NCBI GenBank assembly: GCA_009711805.1
Contig: VEMX01000015.1
Coordinates: 1-56,225 of the forward strand
Length of the DNA stretch: 56,225 bases
Direction of reading: 5' to 3'
Source: Balneolaceae bacterium
Lineage (GTDB): Bacteria; Bacteroidota; Rhodothermia; Balneolales; Balneolaceae
This document shows, in pieces, positions 36,097 to 45,883 of this stretch. A model generated the notes under the pieces. The model worked only from the letters and a program-made list of their open reading frames with translations. It searched no databases and was not told the origin of the DNA. Each line of letters opens with the position of its first letter. Within the stretch, counting starts at the first letter, position 1. The position numbers and the translations under genes were made by a program.

Positions 36097-38793
36097 ATGT
36101 TTAATAAATTTTTAAAAGTATTAGCTCTTCTTTTTATTCCAATTGTAGCTTATGGGCAGCAAGGCAAAAGTATTATTTTAAACGAATTGGTAGACCCGTC
36201 CCCAAATGGCATACAGGCAAATAAAACAACTGCCGGTAATGCACGCAGTTATTATACCTTCAATGAAGAAATAATTCGAAAGGGAGAACTTAAAAAAGGA
36301 GACCGTTTTTACTTTAGAATGGATAACGAAGATATAAAAGAGTTTGAGATATCCAGAAAAAGCCACTTCCTTCCGGGAACTATTTCATATAGTGCCAGGG
36401 AAGCAGGAAGCAAAGAAAACATATTTTTATTTACCTATAAAGAGGGACGGATAAACGGACAATATCATCAGTCTCACAACCAAAGTGTATTCCTCTCTTA
36501 TGACAATGAGCTAAGCCATAACTATGTGACAAAAGAAGCTCCTATTGGAACCGAAGAGTTAAGCTGTAGCGTACATGAGGGGGATTTTAGAACGCCTTCT
36601 TTTACCCCTTCAACCGGAAACCAACTTAGAAAGAATAAACAGGCATCAGCAAACACATTTCGTGGAGCACCGCTCAATGAAGCTGATGATGACAGTGTGA
36701 CCATTGATATTCTAATTGCCTATACCGATTCAGCGGTAACCTGGGCCAACAGCTCAAGTTTTGGAAGTATTGAAGGGGTATTAGCTCAGGCAATGAACTT
36801 TTCCCAAACAGCAATGGATAACAGTGGTCTTAGAATAGAGTTAAGAGTGGCACATTCCTATAAAAATGATTATACCGACGACAATTCGGATACGGAAGCC
36901 GGTACTCATTTACGGAGGTTTACTCAAAACCCAGCTAACCCGATCTTTCAAACAACCACCTATAACGGATATATGGAGGAAGTGCATGAGCTCAGAAATG
37001 AATATGGAGCCGATCTTGTAGCCTTAGTTATGAGCGAGCCCAATACCGGGGGTATTGCCTGGATGCTAACGGATACCGGAGGGGAGCCGGCTTGGGGGTT
37101 TTCGGTAAACAGAGTGCAGCAAATAGCTTTTGGCTATACCCTGGTGCACGAATTAGGTCACAATATGGGGAATGCCCATTCAAAAACACAAACCTCTTCG
37201 GCTTCAGATAACGGTGGGGGGTTGTTTCAGTACTCAGCGGGTTACCAGGACTTTACGGGAGGTTTTCACACCGTGATGGCTTACTCAGATGGTTTAAACC
37301 GTGTTCCACTTTTCTCCAGTCCGGATTTAACATATGAAGGCCGGTCGGCGGGAACGGATGACAACAGGAAAGCGACAGACAATGTGCGGAGCATGAAAAT
37401 CTCAAAACGCACAATTGCATCTTATCGATCTACAATGGTTGATTCTCCTGATCCGGAAGTGTCTACCAATGAGTTGACCGTACAAATGAACAGAGAAGAT
37501 GAAGAAGCGGTCAGTATTGATCTTTCGAATGTGGCAGAAGAAGGCAACAGCCTTATGTGGTATGTGGATTTTAAAGCCGATAATATCTCCAATAAGAATT
37601 CACAGGCAAAAAAAGCAGACCGTAAAGAAATAAAACCCCTTCAGTTAATGGAGGAAGCCCAAAGAGTGGCAAACTATTCAGGAGCCCCTGCGCGAAGCAA
37701 AACGGTGAATAACGAAGAGGTTATATACAGCACCTCATTTGAGAGTGCTGAAGGGTTTTTCACGGGTGGCGACTACGATGGAATGTCGGAATGGAGAATA
37801 CAATCCGGAGCCGGTTTTACAATCTCCAGTCAAAATCCATTATCAGGGAGCCAGCATATGCGGCTGGAATCGGATGGTGGATCCACACAATTTTTAGCTT
37901 CTCCGTTTTTAGGATACCAGTTATTTGGGGAATACGAATTTAGTGTAGATTTTATGGTATCTGATACGTCAGAGGTGTATGACTTCTATATATATGATGG
38001 AAGAAACGGAGAGTTTTCAAGTGGTGTAATAATTAGCCGGGGTGTTATATATGCTACTGATTTAACGGAACTGGATGAAGTGTCTTTCTTTTCTACTTCT
38101 GGCCAGGTGGAGGAAAATGAGAAGGCAACGCTTCGCATTGTGTATAACAACACCAATCAAACCATCGACTATTATCTTGATGGAACACTGTTGACACAAA
38201 ACTCATACTTAAAAGGATCGACCCCGGGACTGGTGAAAATGTTAAACCGGAATCAATCTACCGGTTCTTTATTTGATATAGATAATCTGGAAATAAAGAA
38301 AAATGCAGCTCCTTATAAGTGGCTCAATGTAGAAACTCAGAGTGGAACGGTATTCGAAGGAGATAGTGACACCATAGACCTGGTGTTTAATACTGAAGGC
38401 ATTTCTGCGGGAACTTATGAGACAACTATGGTAATAACTACCAACTCTCCCACTGAACCAGAGATTGAAGTGCCAATAACATTCACAGTAAATGAAACGG
38501 TTTCCAATGAAGAGTCGCCAGGGGTTCCCAGTCGTATTAGCCTGGAACAAAATTATCCAAACCCCTTTAATCCAACTACTACGATCAGCTATTCGTTAGC
38601 GCAGGCAGAAAAAGTAGAAATTGATGTTTTCAATATTCAGGGACAAAAAATTTCTACTTTGTATAATGGTTTGCAGCAGGCTGGTGAGCACAAGATCACA
38701 TTTGATGCTTCAGCCCTTTCAAGCGGAGTGTATCTCTATCGTCTCCGTTCCGGTTCTCAGGTTATCACAAAACAAATGGTCTTAATTAAATAA
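36097..38793 (+). CDS. Secreted reprolysin-like metzincin protease with C-terminal sorting domain
   Basis: 898 residues: signal peptide (about 1-20), a propeptide region about 60-150 (LKKGDRFYFRMDNED, FLPGTISYSAREAG), the catalytic domain with zinc motif HELGHNMGNAH at 351-361 and Met-turn VMAYS near 394, a lectin-like beta-sandwich region about 545-740, and the sorting domain NYPNPFNPTTTISYSLAQAE from about 816 to a C-terminus of VLIK. It is exported, probably through the type IX system. A lipoprotein gene begins two bases after the stop and resembles the propeptide. Confidence 0.92.
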   Translation: MFNKFLKVLALLFIPIVAYGQQGKSIILNELVDPSPNGIQANKTTAGNARSYYTFNEEIIRKGELKKGDRFYFRMDNEDIKEFEISRKSHFLPGTISYSAREAGSKENIFLFTYKEGRINGQYHQSHNQSVFLSYDNELSHNYVTKEAPIGTEELSCSVHEGDFRTPSFTPSTGNQLRKNKQASANTFRGAPLNEADDDSVTIDILIAYTDSAVTWANSSSFGSIEGVLAQAMNFSQTAMDNSGLRIELRVAHSYKNDYTDDNSDTEAGTHLRRFTQNPANPIFQTTTYNGYMEEVHELRNEYGADLVALVMSEPNTGGIAWMLTDTGGEPAWGFSVNRVQQIAFGYTLVHELGHNMGNAHSKTQTSSASDNGGGLFQYSAGYQDFTGGFHTVMAYSDGLNRVPLFSSPDLTYEGRSAGTDDNRKATDNVRSMKISKRTIASYRSTMVDSPDPEVSTNELTVQMNREDEEAVSIDLSNVAEEGNSLMWYVDFKADNISNKNSQAKKADRKEIKPLQLMEEAQRVANYSGAPARSKTVNNEEVIYSTSFESAEGFFTGGDYDGMSEWRIQSGAGFTISSQNPLSGSQHMRLESDGGSTQFLASPFLGYQLFGEYEFSVDFMVSDTSEVYDFYIYDGRNGEFSSGVIISRGVIYATDLTELDEVSFFSTSGQVEENEKATLRIVYNNTNQTIDYYLDGTLLTQNSYLKGSTPGLVKMLNRNQSTGSLFDIDNLEIKKNAAPYKWLNVETQSGTVFEGDSDTIDLVFNTEGISAGTYETTMVITTNSPTEPEIEVPITFTVNETVSNEESPGVPSRISLEQNYPNPFNPTTTISYSLAQAEKVEIDVFNIQGQKISTLYNGLQQAGEHKITFDASALSSGVYLYRLRSGSQVITKQMVLIK

Positions 38794-38795
38794 TT

Positions 38796-39245
38796 ATGCG
38801 TATTTGTACTTCACTATTTATATTGATGATTTTTTTGGTAAGCGGTATGTGGGCTTGTTCTTCTGAGAAAAAAGAGAAGGAAAAAGCTGCTCCGAAAATA
38901 TATGTAGACTTATCCTTCGAGGAGGTGTCTGCTTTAAGTCAGGGAGATGAATTCAACTTGTCCCTGGGCGATTCCGGAGTAGTACACCTTAAAGTTCGTA
39001 CCGTACGAAGCCAGATTCCGGGAACAACTTCGATAGCAGCTGATGTGGAAGACAAGGAAACGGGCCTGGCTTCTTTAATTCTTCGAGATAATAAAATTTC
39101 AGGTACAGTGAATATCTACAGCAAAGATTATATGTACTACATAAAACATGACGGGGATGAAAAAGGGTACTACCTGGAAGAAGTAAAAAAAGAAGATCAA
39201 GATATTCTGGAAGGCTCCAAGCCGCTGAACACAAATCAGCAATAG
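38796..39245 (+). CDS. Lipoprotein resembling the neighbouring protease propeptide
   Basis: 149 residues with a lipoprotein signal (lipid-bearing Cys21 in SGMWACSSEKKE). Residues about 45-130 align by eye with the protease propeptide: GDEF against GDRF, IPGTTS against LPGTIS, KETG and ENIF-type spacing, NKISG against GRING, then Tyr-rich sequence. Two bases separate it from the protease gene, so they are co-transcribed. It could act as an inhibitor, chaperone or tether of the protease. No family name is claimed. Confidence 0.72.
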   Translation: MRICTSLFILMIFLVSGMWACSSEKKEKEKAAPKIYVDLSFEEVSALSQGDEFNLSLGDSGVVHLKVRTVRSQIPGTTSIAADVEDKETGLASLILRDNKISGTVNIYSKDYMYYIKHDGDEKGYYLEEVKKEDQDILEGSKPLNTNQQ

Positions 39246-39347
39246 CATTTTGGGTGGGGCAATTAACGTACTGTTAAAATTTATTTAAGAGGAGTTATTC
39301 TCTTTAAATTATCCCCATATTTGTAGTAGCTAACCACTTATTCAGCT

Positions 39348-42300
39348 ATGCAAACAGTTAGAGGGTTTATAATATCGCTTATTCTGGTTTTATCAGCAGG
39401 GCAGGGATATGCACAGCCCCACTCATTTACTTTCACAGAGTACACTGTACATAACACCGAACTATCTCACAACACCGTAACCAGTCTGTTCATGGATAGC
39501 AGAGGCTTTCTTTGGGTGGGTACCATCAATGGGTTAAACCGCTTCGATGGCAAACACATAAAGGTGTACCGACATAATTCTACCGATTCTACCTCCTTAT
39601 CCAACGATTTCATACATGGAATCTCAGAAGATAAAGAAGGTTTTTTGTGGATCACTACCCGGGATGGAGGAATAAACCGTTTTGATCCTGTCTCGGAAAC
39701 GTTTGTGCACTTCAAGTATTCAGAAACGGCAGATAATGGCATCCCAAACAGCCCGGTATACCTGAGCCATACTGATCAGCAAAATACTTTTTGGGTGTCT
39801 TTTGGAAGAGAGACACTGGGTATTTTGAACAAAGAAACCGGAAAGTTCAAGAAAGGTGAGATTCTAAATAAGAAAAGTGGAGAGCGGTTGGCCTCTCCCA
39901 ATGCAGTAACAGAATTCAATAACGGAGGATGGCTTGCAGTTTCCTTCGATGGCTTGTATTTCCTTCCCGATTCTACATTACAGGCATTTATAAAGACACC
40001 ATCAAGAGAAAAATTATATGCCAGGCAGCTTAACCATCCTGCAATTCAGAAGAGCAAAAACCTGGTACAGATATATACCATAAAAGACAAAGGGAGTTGG
40101 ATAAGAGGGGGAGGCTCCCCGGTTGTCGGCATTAGTGAAGAAGATTATCCGGATTACTTAAGAGATGTGGCAGATGAGGGTGTTTATAAAAACAGCGCCG
40201 AAGACTGGTTTGCACAAAGGGAACAGTATTTATATACGGGTGCCGGGGAACCGGGAATAGCCGTAATAAACACAGAAACGAACAAGATCAGTTACCATAA
40301 ACCCGTAGATGAAACCTCAGAAATAGGAGTTAATACGCTTTATGAAGATAAGCATGGAGGCCTTTGGGGATTTTCATGGGGAAATGGATTCGCCCGGCTA
40401 AAAGAACAGAAGCTATTTCGCTTAATCAATGCTATGAACTATCCACAACTGCCAACAGAGTTTATGCTGGCTTTTGAAGAAGAACCAGGCAAAGGCGTAT
40501 GGCTGGGTACAGCAGCAGGCGTTGGGTTTTGGGATATAAGCAGAAATCGGCTAACCAACGTTAATCGTTATTTACCAGGTGAAGAGCTTACTTCTGTATG
40601 GTCGATGGACCGAGATGAAAATGGATTATGGATTGTTACCCTAAACCGTGGACTTTGGTATCTGCCCATTGTAGACGGGAAGCCTCAGTTTGACAATCTG
40701 CAAACATTTAAACCAGCTAACAGCTTTGTGAAATCCTATAACTTACACCAGGTAAAAAGAGATAGCAGAGGCTGGCTATGGGTTGGGTATGAAGGTGAGG
40801 GTATACAACTGATAAAAGACCCCGACAGGCTTTTAAATGGGAATCCGGTGCATGCCATAGAATTTAATAATCCCGAAACAAGTCAGCATATAAAAGGAAA
40901 TCAGATAAGAGAAATATACGAAGATAAAGAGGGCAATATATGGCTGGCTATGATGCAAAGCGGGTTCAACAAAATCACAATAGGTAAAAATGAGATTGTG
41001 GAAATAACCAATTTAAGTCACAATGCAGGCAACACAAATTCGATCTCCTTCAATGATGGAAGGAGCATTTTTCAACAAAATGATTCTACTTATTGGTTTG
41101 CAACCTACGGAGGGGGCATAAACCGGTGGAATAAGTATACCGGAAAGATTCTTCAGTTGGATGAAAAGGATGGCCTGGCCAATAATAGCACCTATGGTAT
41201 TCTTCCGGATGCCAACCCAGATTACATCTGGATTAGCACCAATAACGGCTTGAGCCGCTTAAATACAAGAACTCTACGGTTCACTAATTATACCGAGAAT
41301 GACGGTTTGCAGAACCGGGAATTTAATACCGGCGCTTTTTATAAAATGAGTGACGGTAAGTTGATATATGGAGGTATTGGAGGGCTTAATGTAGTGTACA
41401 CTGAGAAACTGGAGCCGTCCGATACCGCCTCTCCGGTGTACATTACCCAGGTAAACTTGTTTAACGAGCCGCTGCCATCCGACACCAGTCATCTGTTTCT
41501 CGATAAGCTGACATTGCCATATAACAAGAATTTCCTCTCTTTCGAATATGTGTCGCTGGAATACGACAACCCCTCGGAAGTAGAATATGCCTACAAGATG
41601 GATCAGGTTGACGAAGCCTGGGTGACTGCCGGAAACCGAACCTATGCTGGTTACCCCGGCCTGGAACCAGGCGAGTATATCTTCCGGGTAAAATCAGCAG
41701 ATGGCGATGGCGTGTGGAATGAAAAAGCCAGCACTATCCAGGTGGTTATCACCCCACCTTGGTGGCAAACCATATGGTTTAGGTTAACAATGGGCGTTTT
41801 GCTTGTAGTGAGTTTTGCTTCCGGTATCCGATATTTATCGCAGCGCCGGCTTCGGAAACAAATACGGCAGATGGAGATGGAGAATAAGTTGCGGAATGAA
41901 AGGGAACGTATTTCCCGGGATCTGCACGACCATGTAGGGGCACAACTGGCTAATATTATATCCGGGCTTTCTCTGGCGGATAAATACAACCAGGTAGAAG
42001 AAAAAGGGAAAAGCTCAAAGTTAATGAACTCTCTAAAAAGTGATGCCCAGGTGACTATCAAACAGCTGAGGGAAACCATTTGGGCACTCAACCAGAACAA
42101 GATTAGCCTGGAAGGGTTCATTCAGCACCTGAAAACGTATTTCGGCAACCAAAGTACACTGCATGAAAGCCTGAATATAAATTACGAACTACAGGCCGAT
42201 GAGGATATAGAGCTTTCTGCCACTCAGGCCCTCAATATTTTTCGGGTTATCCAGGAGGCATCACAAAACACACTGAAATATGCGGATGCTGAAAACCTAA

Positions 42301-42494
42301 AGATTTCTCTAATTAAGGAAAACGGGCAGCTGAATGTAGCCATTAAAGATGACGGCACCTTTAAAGAAAAGAACAACCAACAAAATGGAGGTTACGGCTT
42401 AGGAAATATGAAGAAAAGAGCGGAAGAATTGGACGGCACTTTAGATATAGCAACAGGTAATGGAACAAAAATAACACTGACAATAAAAGTATAA
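39348..42494 (+). CDS. Two-component propeller sensor histidine kinase (HisKA_3 type)
   Basis: 1048 residues. After a signal peptide come about 14 two-component propeller repeats (pattern SRGFLWVGTINGLNRFDG, EDKEGNIWLAM), a Y_Y_Y domain (about 720-800: FEYVSLEYDNPSEVEYAYKM), one membrane helix near residue 810, a HisKA_3 domain with H-box ERISRDLHDHVGAQL (near 855), and an HATPase domain (RVIQEASQNTLKYA, DDGTF, GGYGLGNMKKRAEELDG). No receiver domain is fused. The partner is presumably the NarL-type regulator 330 bases downstream. The sensor faces the periplasm, and its ligand is not predictable. Confidence 0.93.
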   Translation: MQTVRGFIISLILVLSAGQGYAQPHSFTFTEYTVHNTELSHNTVTSLFMDSRGFLWVGTINGLNRFDGKHIKVYRHNSTDSTSLSNDFIHGISEDKEGFLWITTRDGGINRFDPVSETFVHFKYSETADNGIPNSPVYLSHTDQQNTFWVSFGRETLGILNKETGKFKKGEILNKKSGERLASPNAVTEFNNGGWLAVSFDGLYFLPDSTLQAFIKTPSREKLYARQLNHPAIQKSKNLVQIYTIKDKGSWIRGGGSPVVGISEEDYPDYLRDVADEGVYKNSAEDWFAQREQYLYTGAGEPGIAVINTETNKISYHKPVDETSEIGVNTLYEDKHGGLWGFSWGNGFARLKEQKLFRLINAMNYPQLPTEFMLAFEEEPGKGVWLGTAAGVGFWDISRNRLTNVNRYLPGEELTSVWSMDRDENGLWIVTLNRGLWYLPIVDGKPQFDNLQTFKPANSFVKSYNLHQVKRDSRGWLWVGYEGEGIQLIKDPDRLLNGNPVHAIEFNNPETSQHIKGNQIREIYEDKEGNIWLAMMQSGFNKITIGKNEIVEITNLSHNAGNTNSISFNDGRSIFQQNDSTYWFATYGGGINRWNKYTGKILQLDEKDGLANNSTYGILPDANPDYIWISTNNGLSRLNTRTLRFTNYTENDGLQNREFNTGAFYKMSDGKLIYGGIGGLNVVYTEKLEPSDTASPVYITQVNLFNEPLPSDTSHLFLDKLTLPYNKNFLSFEYVSLEYDNPSEVEYAYKMDQVDEAWVTAGNRTYAGYPGLEPGEYIFRVKSADGDGVWNEKASTIQVVITPPWWQTIWFRLTMGVLLVVSFASGIRYLSQRRLRKQIRQMEMENKLRNERERISRDLHDHVGAQLANIISGLSLADKYNQVEEKGKSSKLMNSLKSDAQVTIKQLRETIWALNQNKISLEGFIQHLKTYFGNQSTLHESLNINYELQADEDIELSATQALNIFRVIQEASQNTLKYADAENLKISLIKENGQLNVAIKDDGTFKEKNNQQNGGYGLGNMKKRAEELDGTLDIATGNGTKITLTIKV

Positions 42495-42823
42495 GAAAGC
42501 TATGCAAAGTCGGTCTTTTGCCCTATGTATGTGTTACCCGCCGGTTGAAATCCTCGAATATAGGGTATATGCTGCGGCTTCAGCCTCTTTCAGGTCTTGA
42601 TATTTAAATCCCTGGTTTTTCAAAGCCCTCTATAAATACCAATTTCGGAGTATTGGTTAAGAAGTAAATTCAGATCATTTTATAGAAACGATAACACTGG
42701 CTGCCAGTGAAAAGGGCGAAGACACAACTTTTAGAGACCAGGAATGAGCGGTTAGCTAATGAAAGCAGAAAATGAGTGGGTACATTTGTTAGTGTTAGGG
42801 AGTCTTTATAAAAAAGGAGTATT
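42495..42823. other. Intergenic region between the sensor kinase and its regulator
   Basis: About 330 bases with no gene, no strong hairpin and no repeat found; it may hold the regulator's promoter. Confidence 0.5.
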
Positions 42824-43510
42824 ATGAGTGGAAAAACAGTTACTGAAAAAATACATGTAGCAATTGTCGAGGATCACGGAATCTTCAGGAAAAGGATATC
42901 GGAGTTGCTTTCTTTTTATGAGGAAATTGAATTGGGTTTTGCTGTAGAGAGTGCCGAATTATGCCTGAAGTACCTTAAGAAGACAGAACGTCTTCCGGAT
43001 GTGATACTTATGGATATTGAGCTTCCTGGTTTATCCGGGATAGAAGCTGCATTCAAAATAAAAGAACACTATGAGGGAATAGATATCATCATGTTTACAG
43101 TGTTTGAGGATGATGACCGTATTTTTGAATCTATTAAAGTAGGAGCCTCGGGATATCTGCTTAAAGATGAACCGATTGACCAGGTGGTTACATCCATCCT
43201 TGAGACGCAGAGAGGTGGTTCTCCTATTTCACCGTCTATTGCACGTAAAGTAATGAGTATGGTGCAGGACATGGATCGTAAAAACAAAAAACCGGCTACA
43301 GAAAAAGAAGTGCGACCCTTTAACCTAAGTCCGGCAGAACTTCGGATTCTGGATCATGTAATTGAAGGAAAAACCAATAAAGAGATTGCCGGTGATATTC
43401 ATTTGAGTCCCTGGACGGTTAAAACCCACATTCGAAATATTTATAAAAAAATGCAGGTTAGTTCACGGGCAGCCGCCGTCCGAAAGGCATTAAAAAGAGA
43501 TATAGGCTAA
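42824..43510 (+). CDS. NarL/FixJ-family response regulator
   Basis: 228 residues: receiver domain with VAIVEDHGIFRKRI, phosphoacceptor Asp64 in ILMDIELPGLSG, Thr in IMFTVFEDD and Lys in GYLLKDEP, then a LuxR-type HTH (LSPAELRILDHVIEGKTNKE, HLSPWTVKTHIRNIYKKMQV). It lies behind the giant propeller kinase and before two sorted surface-protein genes, which it may regulate. This is inference from context. Confidence 0.94.
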   Translation: MSGKTVTEKIHVAIVEDHGIFRKRISELLSFYEEIELGFAVESAELCLKYLKKTERLPDVILMDIELPGLSGIEAAFKIKEHYEGIDIIMFTVFEDDDRIFESIKVGASGYLLKDEPIDQVVTSILETQRGGSPISPSIARKVMSMVQDMDRKNKKPATEKEVRPFNLSPAELRILDHVIEGKTNKEIAGDIHLSPWTVKTHIRNIYKKMQVSSRAAAVRKALKRDIG

Positions 43511-43621
43511 AATATACCTCGTTAGGGTGATACCTAAAGGGCTGTAAAATCACAAGATTAAGAACGAGTAATAAGTTCAATTTTGTGCCTTTAGCTGCAC
43601 ACAGCCTAAATCCTTAATGAG

Positions 43622-45697
43622 ATGAGAAAGTTACTATTAGTATTAAGCGCAATTTTTTTACTGCAATCGACCCACATTCTGGCTCAGTCAACCCTTCAAC
43701 TGAAAATAGACCGCCAGTATACCAATCAGCTGTATAAAAATTATATCTATCAGGTATCCCCAAAAACAAAACAGCTGAATAGATATCACCTGCAGGTGTT
43801 AGAACAGCAATACCTTGATACAAGGGCTGGCCTTAACACTGCAATCAACGATACATCCTGGCGATATAATGAGTCAAAAGTAGGTGAAGACTCTGTGTGG
43901 CACCCCGATAATGTATACTATCTGTTTTCCGAGGAGCTGGAAGGGGAGACAAGTCTCTCTTACTATCACGAGTATAAATTTGAAGATGACACCACCATGT
44001 ACCTTGCCCAGGAACAGCTCACCCGGCGTACGGGCGACCATACAGATACCACAACCAGTTTGTACTATCATTATGGAGAAGACCTGCCCTATAACGGCAG
44101 CCGATTTAGTTATCCGGAAACCCCTTCGGAAGGAGCCGACAGAGAATCTATTTGGGATGCCTATAACGGACAGACAAACGAATGGGAACGGCAAGAGCGG
44201 ACCCTATACTACAAAGGAGAAGTGTATGACACCCTTACCGTCAAATACAGTATTGATTCCCAAACCCAGGAAGAATACAAATCAAGCGTGAGGCGTTATA
44301 TTCGCGAAGATAATTATTGGCTTCAGGAAAACAGATGGTACCTCAACTCAGGCGATGATATCCAAAAATATAACAGCTGGAGTTATCAGTATACCAAGCT
44401 TGGGGAGGATCAGAGAATTATCTATGCTATATCTAAAACCCTTAATAATGAACAAACAGGGCTGGTGCCTCAGGACAGCCTGGTATATGACTATAGCGTA
44501 GATGGAGTAGTAGGTGGAGATCAGTATAAGTGGGAGGACAGTTTGTATGTTCTTGATGGCATATATGACACCTATTACAGTATGGTTAATGAAGAACAGT
44601 TGACAGATTCCGTAATCTATTATTACGTGGAACTCAATGAGGAAACCAATACCTATGAAGAAGGAGAAGCCCGCCTGAAGTCTGAATTTGAATATGACAG
44701 CGAGGGAAATCAAATTCGAAGTACCAATTACAGCGATTATGGAAATGGTTTGGTGCTGACCAATGAAACAATAAACGAATATGACAACGAGGGGCGAGTC
44801 ATCAAAACCATAGGATATAATGCAAATCAGGGCAGTTTGGTTAAAAGCTATGAGTTGGTGTATAAGTATGATGAAACCGGCTGGAGAATACTAAGCCAGC
44901 GGCTGTACTTTGACGGAGAAGGAAATATTACAAATGGAAGGCGTGATGAAACCGCTACACTGGAACATGACGGTTACGATGGGTATAAATATTTTAGCTG
45001 GGATACCGAAACAGGTGATTGGCTGTTAATCAGGTATTATGCCAATAGTTTGGATGCAGGAGAATCCATTTCGCAGGTATCCAACTATACAGTAACCGAG
45101 GGGGGGTATAAAACAAGGGGCATCAACTCCGGTGTTTCAGGAAAAAAAGTAGCTGTCCTAAATGATGGACCCCAGTATATTAACAGCGGCGATACCCTCC
45201 TGTTTTATATTAGCGCCCGCACTATGGAGATGGGCCGGCCAACGGTGGAAATTGAAAACCTTCCCGCAGGGGCTTCTTTTGATGCTGAAACAAATCGTTT
45301 TTATTGGCCTGTTGATGAAGCCGTTAATACAACCATGACAGTAAAAGCGTATGATCACAGAGACACATCCAGAACAACAGTAGATTTTATAGCAGGTGAA
45401 ATAACCGTGGATAAAGAGCCCACGGATAAGCCCTTGCACTATACCCTGGATCAAAACTATCCCAACCCTTTTAACCCCACAACCACTATCTCATTTAACC
45501 TTCCGGAGGCTGGTTTGGTGAGCCTTAAAGTGTATAACATGCTGGGACAAGAAGTGGTTCAGCTTGTGAATGAACGAATGGGGGCCGGCCTCAAAACAGT
45601 TCAGTTTAATGCTTCTGGATTATCCAGCGGAATGTATATCTATCGACTGAAGGCCGGCAGCTATCTCGAAACCCGAAAAATGACCCTGATTAAATAA
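43622..45697 (+). CDS. Large secreted protein with sorting domain
   Basis: 691 residues with a signal peptide (MRKLLLVLSAIFLLQSTHILAQ), a Tyr- and Asp-rich body of repeated strands of the form YDSEGNQIRSTNYSDYG / YDNEGRVIKTIGYN, recalling RHS/YD-like repeats without the complete motif, an Ig-like segment about 525-590, and the sorting domain NYPNPFNPTTTISFNLPEAG to the C-terminus. Probably cell-surface or secreted; ligand unknown. A terminator follows. Part of the sorting-domain DNA is identical to that of the next gene. Confidence 0.88.
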   Translation: MRKLLLVLSAIFLLQSTHILAQSTLQLKIDRQYTNQLYKNYIYQVSPKTKQLNRYHLQVLEQQYLDTRAGLNTAINDTSWRYNESKVGEDSVWHPDNVYYLFSEELEGETSLSYYHEYKFEDDTTMYLAQEQLTRRTGDHTDTTTSLYYHYGEDLPYNGSRFSYPETPSEGADRESIWDAYNGQTNEWERQERTLYYKGEVYDTLTVKYSIDSQTQEEYKSSVRRYIREDNYWLQENRWYLNSGDDIQKYNSWSYQYTKLGEDQRIIYAISKTLNNEQTGLVPQDSLVYDYSVDGVVGGDQYKWEDSLYVLDGIYDTYYSMVNEEQLTDSVIYYYVELNEETNTYEEGEARLKSEFEYDSEGNQIRSTNYSDYGNGLVLTNETINEYDNEGRVIKTIGYNANQGSLVKSYELVYKYDETGWRILSQRLYFDGEGNITNGRRDETATLEHDGYDGYKYFSWDTETGDWLLIRYYANSLDAGESISQVSNYTVTEGGYKTRGINSGVSGKKVAVLNDGPQYINSGDTLLFYISARTMEMGRPTVEIENLPAGASFDAETNRFYWPVDEAVNTTMTVKAYDHRDTSRTTVDFIAGEITVDKEPTDKPLHYTLDQNYPNPFNPTTTISFNLPEAGLVSLKVYNMLGQEVVQLVNERMGAGLKTVQFNASGLSSGMYIYRLKAGSYLETRKMTLIK

Positions 45698-45730
45698 TCA
45701 GATTATTGAACAAAAAAACATCAAAACAGA

Positions 45731-45756
45731 GGGCGCAATATAATGCGCCCTTTTTA
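45731..45756 (+). terminator. Terminator after the 691-residue surface protein
   Basis: Stem GGGCGCA / TGCGCCC, loop ATATAA, then TTTTT. Confidence 0.92.
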
Positions 45757-45883
45757 ATTGAAAAAGGGGTCTAAAACCCAATCCAGGGCTAATCTACCCA
45801 AAATATACCCTGATGCGGGTATTGAAGACTGTACACACACCTTTTATCTATTAATGTAATTCAAAACTAAAAAAGAGGTGTGT

